DNA from: Lagopus muta
Lineage: Eukaryota > Chordata > Aves > Galliformes > Phasianidae
Direction of reading: 5' to 3'
Length of the DNA: 64,000 bases
Assembly: GCF_023343835.1 (NCBI RefSeq)
Contig: NC_064435.1
Coordinates: 87,328,788 to 87,392,787, forward strand
How positions within the stretch are numbered: the first letter of the stretch is position 1; each line of letters begins with the position of its first letter. The notes beneath the pieces were generated by a model that saw nothing but the letters and a program-made list of their open reading frames with translations, was not told where the DNA came from and did not search any database. The position numbers and the translations under genes are program-made. Of the stretch, positions 24,598 to 36,619 are shown piece by piece.

Positions 24598-27500
24598 TAG
24601 TTTTTAAAAGTAATAATTGATTTTGTTTCTAATGAGCGTGTAGCTATTTCTTCCTTTTTTTGCTCCTGTTATTAAACAAGATTGCACTGAACTGTTGTAC
24701 ACAGTAATGACAGACACAGGAGGAGGAGAACTGGAAAATACTCTTCATTTAATATTTTAGGTTCCAGTTGCAATATCAGAATAGGGAAATGGCATCCTAA
24801 TATCAGTCCTCCACTTCAAGATCACATACAGATCAGAACTTCTTACCTTCATGCTCTTCAGAGACAAGAAATGAGCCAGGAACTTCCGCTTAGTCCAAAG
24901 TAAAGAAACATCCATCATCATAGCAAGCAGTTGATCTCAGCAAAAAAAGTGGTCTGGAGTCACTGCTGTCTTTTTGCTTTTAGTAATAGTCACTCCAAAA
25001 TGAAGTAGCTGGGATGTCTAAGGGCAACAGATAAAGAAATATTTGGCTGATAATTTTGCATCATTGGGTAGAAGAGGACTTATTTCTCCATGACTGTCAA
25101 AACAGCACTTGTCACAAGCAGTTAGTGCTTGAAAATTATATTTAAAAATAAAAGAATAATTGTTCTATTAAAATGCTTAAACAACAACAACAAAAAAAAA
25201 CAGTTTCTGATCTAAAGAAAAAATTAAGATGATTGTGTCCATCTTTTTTTTTTCCACTTCTTTGAAAATTAACAAAAGGCAAAGCACATTCTACATGTGT
25301 AGAAAATATTCTTGCAAGCTTTGTATTACAATCCAATGTTTTGACAAGTTGATACAAGAAATAGTCAAACTCCAGGCTGACTCATTTTTTAGTCTATCTT
25401 CATAACTGCTGAGCACCTAGGACTACTTCCCTTTACCATGTGCATTTTTATAAGCAACAATTCCAAAACGGGAGAGATGCAAACACAATCCAGAGACTAA
25501 AATCTGTAAAACATCTGTATAAAAACCAGAAGCTATAGCACCACACCACTCACACACACACAATCAATTTATAACTACTACAACATGCCGAGATAATTCT
25601 CCCAATGAAAAATCATTGCCGAGTTCAGGCTATTAGGTATCTTCCATATCGCTGTTATTGATGAATGCCCTGAGACAATTAAGATCTGCACCAGGTAGAG
25701 CAAGCAAGAGTTCTGCAGCCTGTCAGAAGCTTAATTCATGCATTACTGAAGTATTACATACAGTTTTAAGTACTTAGATCTCGTATTTAGTATACAAATC
25801 CTTCTTCCGAATTCGCAGTCTTACAAGCAAGGATTTAAAGAAAAAACCTTTATCCACACGGAACAGAATAAAGAGGTTTGCAAGGGAATCATAAAAATTG
25901 GGGATATATCTTCTTGAGCTTGTTCTAAGGATGTACAGTCACTGACATTTACTGGTATTCTAGATGATGAGGGCTTTTTTTTTTTGGTTTACGCTCACAG
26001 ACAAACCTCTCAACGAGTTAATAACTTAAACAACAACACTGTGTGTTTGTGTTGTTTTCCCCAAAATCCTTGTTGCTAACCATAACAAATTCTCCTTTTA
26101 TTTTGTTTAAAAATCATCAGTACAGTCCTTAGAGTTAACCCATTCATATATAATATGGTACATGACACCAATATTCTTGATTAATAATCTTCCATTTCTC
26201 ACATGTGACCACGTCTGTCCAAATACAGGTAAACATATTTGTAGGCATCTATGTATGTATCTCAGTTTATAATACTGTGGTCTGGAATGTCTGGGGAAAG
26301 CTGTTAGCAAGTTCAGAATAGGTATTTTATTCAAAGATGAAAGTACACATGAAGAAGCCATTCAGTCTGTTCCATGCAAACACCATGTCATCAGGTACTG
26401 CTTCTGTACTATAAACATTATGGAGGCAAAACAGCTCAAACTCCAAGAGCTTTTCAGATTTGGATTAGGAGTGCTTCTCATATCTCACCACTTGTGAAGC
26501 TAGATGGTGTGGTTACCACCAGCTAAAAGTTTTAGTCCTCAGAGTAAATGAAATGCAACTCAACGCACGCTCGACAAATCCTGACGTTAAGTAGCATATC
26601 TCATGCAATGAAGTCACACATTTCATGTTTACTGTTAGTGTTGCTTTCAGTTCAGCAACTGGATTAGAGCTGATTTATAATATTCTCTTCCAGTATTTAT
26701 AACGTTTCTCAGTCCTTCTTCTGTCTCCTTAGAGGTCAAAGTAAAGATCGTTAATACTGCAAATTGTCAGGCTGCTCATCACAAAGCTTAGGCCAGGGTC
26801 ACTTACAAATCAAATTTGTACAAACAGAAGTTGTGGGAAAGGAAGAGAGCAAAGAGGAAAAAGTAGAAAAATATGACGTAGATATGTTAAATCTGGAAGT
26901 GGGAGAGGGGGAATGTTTTTCTTTGTGATATTCAAATGAATATTTATGAATGGTCACTCCAGTAAATAGCTGTGTTGCTTGAGGACACTGGAGAAGCTTC
27001 TGGCAGACACTTGCATAAGATTTTTTAAAAAAATTAATGGCATTCACTTTTTGCTTTTCAGAAATCCAAATTCTAGATGTTATTTAAGAATTTACTATGT
27101 GCACACATGTACAGTTTAAGTACACATGTCTAACTCATATAAATACACTATGTTTAAATTCTGAAGACTAAAAGAACACAAGTAAAGTCTAATGCAGGCT
27201 TTATTTCTGATACCTTCTTCCAATTAAGACAGTGGATGTACAGTTATTAGGACAGATTTGATAGCACTACACTGATCAGTGACCACAGACCATGATAACT
27301 GCATAATCTATTTTTCAAACAACTCCCAGGAAACCCAGCTTCTAGATCCTTGTTGAACTTGCACCAAGAACTCACAGCCAATTAATCTGTAAATATCATC
27401 AAATGAGTAAATCTAACTTCTGAATTACTTTCTCCAAGTACTTAAGTGAAGTTATGTCCCCAAAAGCTTTAGAAAGAAAAGAAGTTGTTAAATATCACAA

Positions 27501-28088
27501 ATTTACAATATAGATTAAATCTAATAAATTATACTTACACAGAATGAGAACTGCCATTCAAACCAGTTACAATTATAAGAAAAGGACAGCTGATCATGCA
27601 TAAGCAAACACTGTAAGATGTGCTCTTTGGAACAGAGAGTATGTGTAACCAAACAGGTGAAAAGTTTTTTGGGGGGGAGGAAATTAGTGAGCAGGAGTAT
27701 GAACTGGTATCTTTCAGAAGGACATCTATGCTTGTGTAGACACATGCTAATTCTATTTTCTTTGCAGTTTCAGACTGCAGTTTATTTGTTACTAAGAAGG
27801 CTGAGCAATAATAGAGTTTATAAACAGGAGCATAGCTCTAGGCTTGTCCTATTCAAATGACCTTAACAGAATTTTACCATCAACTGAAGGAAGAACACTG
27901 ACATGTTCCTAGGAGATACAAAGTCATAGCAGCAAAGAACCACCTCTCCTTTACCAAACGAGCATTTGAAGAGGGCAGTCTAGCCAGATGGAAAGTGTTT
28001 AATAGGCCGTGCTTAATTACAGATTCTAGGAAGGAGAAGAATCTTCTGCATTTACTCTAGCCTTGAGAACCAACAAGCTTGGAGAAGT

Positions 28089-28122
28089 CTTCATGAAAGC
28101 CAGAGCCTTCATGAAAGCCAGA
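28089..28122 (+). repeat. 18-bp tandem duplication, nearly two copies
   Basis: CTTCATGAAAGCCAGAGC (28089-28106) is followed directly by CTTCATGAAAGCCAGA (28107-28122), identical over 16 bases. This is a recent local duplication. Confidence 0.9.
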
Positions 28123-29987
28123 TTATGTTGAGATGCCTCCTGAAGCACACCATGCTTAGCTGCAGTCTTATCTTTTTCCAGTATTTTATGGCTCTGACCA
28201 AATACCCTCTGTGCTGTCCAGACTTACCTGTGTATCAGGCTCTGAAATCAATCACAACTGCCATATCTGAAAAGACAGAGAAAGACAGCACTGATGATTT
28301 TCTACAGAAACTGTGAACAAAACAAACTACTTTAAAATGTTAAATATAGTTTTTAGCCAAGTAGATGAAAAAATAAAATCAGCTTAAATTCAGACTGTTA
28401 GAAATTTTCTGAAGATCAAGAGCATGTGAGCTTCAGTCCTGTAAGATGACTTGTATCCAAGGTCATGTTTAAGGATAAATCAATTTAAAATCAAGCACTA
28501 TGGGTAGACCTACTTTCTCAATGGTTATTAATCTCAAACCATCTGCCCTAACCTCCTTTATGAACATGCTCCCCACAGGAAAGGAGAAAAAGCTGAGCAG
28601 CAAAGTGGACTTAGAAAAGACAAGCTCCAGCACAGTATTTATCATAGGTTAACATACCTAACTCATAGTTTTCACTTTACTGTTTTAATTCTGGACTGGA
28701 AACGATGATTTACAGTGCAACACAGCTTAATTTAACTACAAGAAAATTCTGAATATGTGCTACCAGATCTCTCAGGAATTAAAGAAAATTGTGTGCCTTT
28801 TCTCCTCTAAAGGGAGAACAAAAGTTTTCATAAAAACAAATAAACCTCTACAGAGTAAAATACAGTGTGATAGCTCTATTCTGAAAAATTTACCTACTTT
28901 CTTCTTTCCCTCAAACAGCAATGCTGTTAATGGTCTCGGCATTGTAAGGGCTGAATATGCTCCTTTCATTCTGTGTTCAAAATGAGTGCTCTGGTACGGG
29001 AAAACTAATCATGTCGCTGTTCATGCTGTCCATTTTCTATGGGCAATTAAAATCTTCTAGAACTTCTTTGACAAAACACAATTTATGCCAGTGCAAAGAG
29101 ATACAAACAAGATGACATATCACTGTTCTCTGAGCAGGATTATCGGTGAGTTCTTGACCCAGTACCTGGAACAAATACACCTCCCACCTTCCCACAGAGG
29201 ACAAAGATGCAGGGAAACATACAGCTCCTGATGGTTCAGGCAGGAGCTCCTCCCTGTAAATCCATACACTGCAACTACAACAAAAGTAGATGCACCACAG
29301 TCCTCCTTCAACAACTTCTGCCCTTTGATCTCCACGTCCACTTAGGCTTCGGAAGCACTGTATCTGATTTAAATCTGATCAGGTTTAAAATAACATTTCA
29401 GAATTTCTGGTAGAATCACACCTCAGGTGATTCCTTTCACAAAGAAAAGCCATAAGGCACCTAAGAAATACGGTGTAGAGCAGTAAGTCTCCTGCACATT
29501 ATGGCGATCCTTGTTATAAGTAAATCCTGGTGGGAATAACAAACCTAAATTACACTGGAGAGTTAAGACACACTCTTACCTCATGCCCTGCAGATCCTCC
29601 AGGATTCAAAGCCACATAATTCTAGATGTAACCTCTGCAGATGCCAACTGTCTAGCATATCAGACTCCATTACTGAACACTGAAACACTGCAAATTGATG
29701 AATTTAACTCAAAGACAAAAAAAAAAAACCTCATTGCAGGACAAAGAGCTTCTTTAACCAGGGTATAAAAGCCACCCTTGCTCTTCCACAAGAAAAACAC
29801 AGAGCCCTGGCAGCATAAGCAAACAAACCTTCCAGCACAAGCACACAGCAGATGCCATGAGGCTGCCAGAAGTATATTTACCACAGCTAAGAGCCTGAAC
29901 GATCGAAAACATGAACCTCCCATTTGACAATATGAACAAGACAAATAGCAGTAATTAAGAAAACATGTTACAATCAATGCAAATGCC

Positions 29988-30015
29988 TTTTTTTTTTTTT
30001 TTTTTCTTTTTTTTT
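29988..30015 (+). repeat. Poly(T) tract
   Basis: T18, one C, then T9. It could be the tail of a minus-strand retroposon, but no body was recognised to the right. Confidence 0.9.
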
Positions 30016-30698
30016 GCTTTATTAATTATGAAAATATAAAGGGCTACTGTCAGGACAAATTTGGCCAGCCACTTTCTTCTTCTCTTGCCTTAAATCATTG
30101 AAAACTTTTTTTTTCCTAATTCACATAGAAATAGCTTTAGATAAATAAAACACTTGCCATCTACCTACTATTAACACTGCTATGGTAGACAGAGTTTCAA
30201 GCTTTTTTGCTGCTCACTCCAACAAGAAGTACATTATTAAATAGTGGGATTTCTCCATAAATCAGTTTGTTATAACTACATACTTAGAAACCATTTTTTA
30301 CATTCTACATATATATGTGGATACGTGCATACACCACACACAAAGAAATTTCATACAATTATCACAGTTCATGAAGTTGGTATGAACCCTTTCATGACCA
30401 AAGCTGTCTATTGGGCAGCTCTGAGAACACAACGACATAATGAAAACGTGCTATTTGCAGCTTCATATCTCAAAATAGGGCCCAGGAAACAATACTCAGT
30501 CCTGAGCCTTCTTTGATCTCCTTACACCCAATCAACAGTAGTGAGATATCTTAAATTCTTCCTATTTCCCAGATCCTCTTCGGCAATTTTTTCTCTCCGT
30601 CTCTAAGATCACTTTGCAAAACAGCATTTGCTGGTTGACTCTGCAGAGCACAGAACTCTTATATTTGGCTCATTGCACTACACATAAAAGATCCAAAT

Positions 30699-31204
30699 TA
30701 GCAGGGCTGCTCCAGAAGTAATGCCTCCTATTTTATTATGTTGGCCTATTACATCAGAAGCAGATGCTGGTGGTATGGCAGCAGAAGTCGATCTCTTCCA
30801 CCAATATTGCATTATATTTTGTTGCCACGCAACAGCTGGCAGCAGAGAGGCATCCTGACAAAAAAACGACATTTGACCCAAAAGAGTAGATGAAGTAAAG
30901 GTGTGCCATTGAATTCCTCCATGCAGAAAACATTTCAACCACTGATATTCATCTATTCTTGCAGTGTGTTTCAGTAGAGTTAGCAGCAGGTCACCTCCAC
31001 TTGTAAAGATTTTTTTATGAGCATGGCACACAGTCTTGTTCATCACTAGCAAAAATGCATAGTGATGGTGGCGACTTTATTGAAAAACAGCATTTTGTAG
31101 CTGAGAATTTGCTCTATCAAATCATGTTATCGTGCTCTTTGTATCTATCTTAGTTTCCAAGTAAATAAATACAAGGCATTACTTTCAGAGTGACCAATGT
31201 AGTA
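30699..31204 (+). mobile_element. Internally deleted mariner-like element (Galluhop-type)
   Basis: The ends form diverged terminal inverted repeats. The left end (from 30,701) reads CTGCTCCAGAAGTAATGCCT. The reverse complement of the right end (near 31,170-31,200) reads GGTCACTCTGAAAGTAATGC followed by CTTGTATTTAT, sharing AAGTAATGCC and flanking bases. TA dinucleotides flank both ends, as expected for mariner target sites. Inside, in + frames, the N-terminal helix-turn-helix of a mariner transposase survives as AIEFLHAENISTTDIH near 30,905. Close behind it is the C-terminal signature GGDFIEKQHF near 31,061-31,095. The catalytic DDE/D core between them is missing. Element length is about 0.5 kb against about 1.3 kb for a full mariner. 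The Galluhop name is from memory of the chicken family. Confidence 0.8.
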
Positions 31205-31605
31205 ACTGTGTATCATACAAGCAAATTTCTTTTGCATCCTGAAAATTCTGAAGCAAATGTATTTTGAGTAAACCATGGTAAGATAATCTAAAGTGGCACT
31301 GTTGTGCTTCCCATGAGAAAGGTAGATCCTGTACTATCCTACATGTGGCATGGCTTTCAGGATGAGACTGAAAAAACTCCCAGTATACACTTGGAAGGGA
31401 CTAATAAAGTCTACTTGGTCTGTCGGCAAAACTGCCACTTGGAAATATGGCCAAATCCATAACAAACACACTCTACAGAATTACATTTTCACTGTGAATA
31501 CTTCACGGGAACTTTCCTCCCCACACTATAGCATAGGCTACCTGAAAGTTACATCCTATCTCACACAAAAGGATAACAACTTTTGACTTATTGTCACCCA
31601 GCATT
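31205..31605. other. Non-coding spacer, nothing recognised
   Basis: About 400 bases between the mariner relic and a CR1 fragment. A 78-residue frame at 31,350-31,586 has no recognisable domain. Confidence 0.5.
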
Positions 31606-31806
31606 CATAGAACCATAGGATGGCCTGGGTTGAAAAGGACCACAGTGATCATCTCCCCCTGCTATGTTGCCAGGATCGCCAACCAGCAGACCAGGCTGCT
31701 CAAAGCCACATCCAGCCTGGACTTGAATGCCTCCAGGGATGGGGCATCCACAACCTCCTTGGGCAACCTGTTCCAGTGCATCACCACCCCCTGTGAAAAT
31801 TCCTTA
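31606..31806 (-). mobile_element. CR1 LINE fragment, minus strand
   Basis: The + strand starts with CATAGAACCATAGGATGGCC and runs on through TGGGTTGAAAAGGACCACAG, CCAGCCTGGACTTGAATGCC and TCCAGGGATGGGGCATCCAC to AACCTCCTTGGGCAACCTGT and TCCAGTGCATCACCACCC. This is the reverse complement of a CR1 3' region. It is close to the consensus as I remember it, so it is younger than the copy at 11.1 kb. Confidence 0.93.
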
Positions 31807-34379
31807 GCATCTCAGTAAAAAAGAAGACAAAGTAGTTCAGAATAAGGCAGCGTGTTTGAAGTTATTCCATTTATCAGAAGCGTGAGCCACAAAGGCCCAG
31901 TAATATAAGCAAATTTTGAAGATGAAAAGAAATCTCTAACTTAGACAGATGTTACTGATGGATCCAGGTATGTATTTTGCACTGCTGACCAATAAAACTT
32001 ATCAAAAACTGTAAACAGTCGCTTACAACATTTTAATGCTTTTAAAACAACTATTTAGTTAATTTTAGAATAGCAGATTTTTTCCTTCTTGGAAAAAGCA
32101 CACTCTGTAGGCAACTAAAGACTATGATTTCCATATTATTTTTATCAAGTTGCCGCTGCCATCATAATACATGGCAAGGCCTGATTTGGAAAGCAGGAAT
32201 TGTTTGTGTTTCAGACGGATAAGAAAAGCATATAAAGCTCTGAACATGTCTAATAGGCATGTTGGCCCACACTACTTCACCATAAGAAGCCCTCCAAGTT
32301 CAAAACTGACTGCCAAGGCTGCATACATGACATTTGCTATTTCAGTTCCTACGGGAGGGTCCAGATAAGATCCTTATGGGTGAGGAATAATGCTAGACCA
32401 TCTCTAGCCAAATATTTCAGAGACTGCTTTAGGCTTTACTTTTTGGAAGTACTGACAGTGGCCCTGATCCAACAAAGCTCTACAGAACATAATTTAAGTG
32501 CTTTGCTAGATCAGAATTGTAACATACAATGAAGGAACACAAATATCTGACTGTTACAAATACTGGAAAATGCACAAGCCCAGTTAAAGTTTAATATTGT
32601 ACCCATTTTTCAACAATACTAAATTCCACATTCCTGTGAATCTGCTCCCTTATCCGAAAGAAAGATAAATGGCAGTGTCGAGGCGTGGGTCTGGTCTTAA
32701 ACACCATTCCCCGTGCTACCAATCTCTCTATAAACTTCTCTCCTAGTGATTTTTTGCCCAATCAACACATTTTAGATTATGCATCCAAGTACAGCAGTAG
32801 ATAAAGTCAACATTCAGCTGTACCACAGCTGATGAGCAGCAAATCAAGAATGTTGAAGGGCCAGAGGCACCAGGCAAGTTCCATGCAGAGCCAATTTGGG
32901 TCTGATTGAGTTCATCAGCTCAGGCTGCATCGCAGGGCCCTGCAGATTCACATCCGTACAAGTACTTTCACACGGTATGGAATATGAATGCGTCTTGCAA
33001 AGCTTGCCCAGTTATCCCTATGCTGTGCTAATCAGCAAAGTTTGGATTCATCTGAGTGGCTCTGAAGTCATACTGATGTTACTAACCCCAGGCTGAACTC
33101 AGTCTGAGACCCTGGTTGGGCACAGCACAAACCCAGCCTGGACCCAGGACCACCTGAGCTTATCTCCCGGTAGAGCAGAGCACAGAGGCACAAACGATGC
33201 CGCAGAATCCAGGCTAAACCCATACCTCCAGCTGAGCATCAGCCACGCAGAATCAGGGTTGCACTTTTGCGAGGACACCCGCTGTGCTGGGCTGCTTAGC
33301 TCTCCTGATAAGAGCAACACAGATCAGGCACACCCAGGCACACGTCTGGTTCAGCAAGGCTGAGCACTACAGCCCTATAGGGCAAGGCAGCAGCTGGACT
33401 GCATCCAGGCTCACTCAGCGCTTAGATGTACCAGGCTGACACCGGCTCCTGATGAACTAATCAGATGTAGTTGCAACACACACAAGCCGTCACAGTTTCC
33501 AGAGGGCTCCCCTCCCCAGCGTCATTCGCCGCTCCTGCTTCGTGCAGCACCCAGATCTCCTGGCCATCCCAAGTCCATGTGCAACTCCCTAAGGAAACAC
33601 AGCATGGGAACATGTAAAAGGCACAGAAGCATAACAATACCAAGGAACATCAGTATTAGCATAGCTTATTGCAAGTAAATCAGAGCGTTCCTATGCGAGT
33701 GCATAATACAGACAGCACCTTTAAACTCAAGATGCCAGCCAGGTTCTTTCCCATCTAAAGCACTTGGTTACAGTGAGCTACAATTTGTGTTATAACAATG
33801 TTAATCAATTAAAAGCACAAAGGGGCCATTACAATCGCACTAAAACACTCCATAATTTTGGAAAATTAATGTTTCACTATGTCTTCATTCTTACAGATAA
33901 ATTGAGTCAGAAGCATGTTGTTCCTGCAGAACACATTAAGCTTTTGGAACCACATGAAAAGTAATTGATTTTTTTTTTCTTCCTTAAGTAGGATTCTCAT
34001 CTTTTTAACATCACTACAAGTTATATTTAGGCTAATACTTACAGAGAGTTTCACACACAGGCTGCAAGCTACCAAACCACGAGGCCACAGCTCAGCACTG
34101 TTATGGCTTAGTGGGAACGGTTGGCGGCTGGTCTGTATGGCCTTAGTGGCCTTGTGCAGAAGCACCAAGTGCTGACAGCATCCTGTATCAGCTCAGATAT
34201 ATTTCCTCCAGCATAGAAAAAGGGGCAGCGAAGGAGAAGGCGGCAAAACCACGGTAGCATCCCAAAAGCAAACACAAAAGTCATTCCCTCTCTCACAACC
34301 TAAGAATTAGGATGTGCCAGCTGCGGCCACCAAAGACATTCACATGAATTTAGCTCAGAAAACCCCACATCGGCTGCCA
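31807..34379. other. Non-coding interval upstream of the 34.4-kb CpG island
   Basis: No gene was recognised. From about 32,870 to 33,620 the base composition rises in GC but stays poor in CpG, and no transposon family could be named for it. A minus-strand splice-donor sequence near 34,043 (CTCT then GTAAGTATT) may belong to a transcript leaving the CpG island leftward. Confidence 0.45.
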
Positions 34380-35060
34380 CTGGCTCCAAACGCGAGCGAC
34401 GCGAGGCGCCCACACACAGCGCCCCGCTGACCGCTGTGCCACATAACGCAAGGGGGGGCGGAGGGGGACCGCGAGAAAGCCGGGACGCGCATGCGCGCTG
34501 CGGCGGTCGGTCGGCGTGCAGCTGGAAGTCATTGCCCGCGGCTCGGCGTCCGCGTTGCCACGGCGACCGCCCCGGCGGCGCCAGCTGGGCCGCGGCGTGA
34601 ATGGGTGATGTCACACGGCCGGCGCCGGCCGGTCTGGGCTGAGGGGCCGAGCCGCCGGCCGGGGGAGCCCGGGATAAGCGGGGTGTGGTGGTGGTGAGGT
34701 GGGAGCCTCCAGGAGCGGGGCACCGGGACCCGTCATAAGAGCCCCAAAGAGCCCCGATGCCTATAGGTTCACCTCAGTGTTGCCCCAGCTCTGGAGGCGC
34801 TCACAGCCAGCTTGCATGAGCTGGTGTGTGGCAGCGGGTTGGAGCTTAAGGCAGGTGAGAGCCGAGCGGCGCGCCGAGGGCTCGCCCTGCAAACATCCAT
34901 CTGATGGTGCTCACCCGCAGTCGTTCAGATCGCAGATGGATTTTAGCACTGCTGAAAGGGAACGGATCTGGAAGCGGCCCCTGACGCCGGCCGCCTCCAT
35001 CAGGTAATTCGACAGCGGCGAAACGAATTCCTTCCTGAGAAACCCGCTCCTCCGCTCCCA
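34380..35060. promoter_or_regulatory. Orphan CpG island, probable promoter of an unknown transcript
   Basis: CpG dinucleotides are very dense here compared with the AT-rich DNA on both sides. A perfect NRF1 palindrome GCGCATGCGC lies at 34487-34496, a classical element of TATA-less CpG-island promoters. A CRE-like TGATGTCA lies at 34606-34613. Downstream on the + strand is a strong splice donor, CAG then GTGAGA, with its GT at 34855-34856. Another is CAG then GTAATT, with its GT at 35004-35005. To the left, a minus-strand donor GTAAGTATT begins at 34042. The frames inside the island (60-104 residues) are GC-driven and show no domain. It could be a bidirectional lncRNA promoter or a distal alternative start for the ID4 locus 9 kb away. 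Confidence 0.6.
34487..34496. promoter_or_regulatory. Perfect NRF1 binding palindrome
   Basis: GCGCATGCGC matches the NRF1 consensus exactly and is self-complementary. It lies inside the CpG island, where such sites normally sit close to transcription starts. Confidence 0.65.
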
Positions 35061-35571
35061 TCGATCATCACCTGCGCCGGACTTCACACTGCAGCTTAAT
35101 CCTATTCTCTCAAAGGTTTCAAGCCTCTGCGAGATCCTGACTGCTAGGGAACAAAGGCTGGTATGCGGTTCCCTCAAAGGTCAGTCATTAACCTGCCCCA
35201 ACAACAGTTTTAGGAAGATCAAGGCAATGAAGGAAAAAAAAAAAACCAACAAAACACCAGCAGAAAAAGCACTTTCGCTTTGGAATGAATTGTTGAAAGT
35301 GCCCTTATACACTCAGTTTTATTCCCTTTCAGCTCCGCACTTTTTAGTTCCTGCACGTATTTATTTCTCATCAGGAATAATGGCAAGATTTGCTCTCCCA
35401 GAGTTTTGACCTTAAGTTTATTCTACCCACAATACTATAGACCATTTCATCAATTATGAATGCACCCATGTGTATAGAGGAACTGGTAAGCCAGCTCGGT
35501 AATACTACCTTGCTCTGAAGACTTACACTTATAAATAAATTAGGGGCATATCTTTATGAAATACCTAAGAC

Positions 35572-35642
35572 AGAGAGAAAGAAAGCAAGAAAGGGAGGAG
35601 GAAAGAAAACGAGAAAGGGAGGAAGAAAGAAAGGAAAAAAAA
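35572..35642 (+). repeat. Polypurine GA/GAAA tract
   Basis: Seventy-one bases of A and G interrupted by only two C residues, with repeated GAAAGAAA and GGGAGGA units. Such mirror-like polypurine tracts can form triplexes and are often polymorphic. Confidence 0.9.
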
Positions 35643-35655
35643 TCTAGAAAACCAC

Positions 35656-35680
35656 TTTTTTTTTTTTTAAAAAAAAAAAA
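35656..35680. repeat. T13-A12 palindromic run
   Basis: Thirteen T residues are directly followed by twelve A residues, giving a perfect self-complementary tract. It lies just after the polypurine tract. Confidence 0.95.
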
Positions 35681-36595
35681 GATAAAAGGGCACTGGCTGC
35701 CATCAAAAGTGTTTTCTCTGTGATTTGTATTTTGAATGTCTGTGTGTCTATATAAAGAGATAAAATGCTGGATATGCAGTAGCCAGACTATCAATAAGGC
35801 AGTTATTTCCATAAGTTATTGATGACCCTTTAGCTCACAAGTGACAGGCCAAAGTAGAGCCATGAGCAACTTATGAAAGGTCATCAATAACAACTGAAAA
35901 TAAATGTTGTGTCCAGTGCATGCCCATTGTGTGCCCTGTTTATACAAAGCCAGTTTAAGTTTCTCGTGGCGTAGTTGTAATGACTGCAGTCCCTGTCTGA
36001 AGCAGCCAGGTTTTCCAGCAGCAGAGGAAGGAGGAGATGCACGCATTCCCATGAGGCTGCTCACACACCTCATGAGTACTTTTTGTCAGACACAGAAGTA
36101 AAAGCGTGCATCTCTCAGCACACCAGGATGAAACAGGACCCTGGGGAGTGAAAGGAGAGACCGCGCACCTCACTAAAACATTAAACACTACGGACAATCC
36201 TGGTGCTGCAGTGTAAGACTGCTCAGAAGAAAGAAGATACGGAGGCAGGGAGAGGAAAAAGGAGAAGCTGAGAGGCAAGGTTGTAAATAAATTATACCCC
36301 GTGTTAAGATTGCAAATGCATAATATCCTATTAACTTATTTCTAATAATAATCTGCATCGTACTGCAAGGAGGATTGATGCATTGTGTGTGGTAAGAACA
36401 TCCTGGAGGCAAAAGAAAGATCTGTCTGTCTACCTGGAGTCTTACTCCCCACGGAAAGACTGCAATGGACACTGGATGCGGTCCAGTGGGGAACAAACAC
36501 TTAGATTTACCTGCTTGCTAGCAGATTTTGCTTTCAGTTACCATCACCCTAAAATGCACTGATGTTTAATTAAAGTTCTATATTTAAAAAAATAT

Positions 36596-36619
36596 ATTTG
36601 CATTCTCTCATATTTGCAT
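36596..36619 (+). promoter_or_regulatory. Two POU octamer motifs spaced 16 bp
   Basis: ATTTGCAT occurs exactly at 36596-36603 and again at 36612-36619 in the same orientation. This is the canonical octamer bound by POU factors. The surrounding AT-rich block resembles a candidate neural enhancer, but without conservation data this stays an inference. Confidence 0.35.

Larger units (their letters stand above)
13651..30698. other. Long non-coding desert with scattered regulatory-looking motifs
   Basis: Seventeen kilobases with no supported gene. The sequence is AT-rich. Open frames are all short and carry no recognisable domains. Simple repeats, dyads and motif clusters that stand out are listed separately. 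The absence of CpG-dense DNA argues against a hidden housekeeping-type promoter here. Confidence 0.6.
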
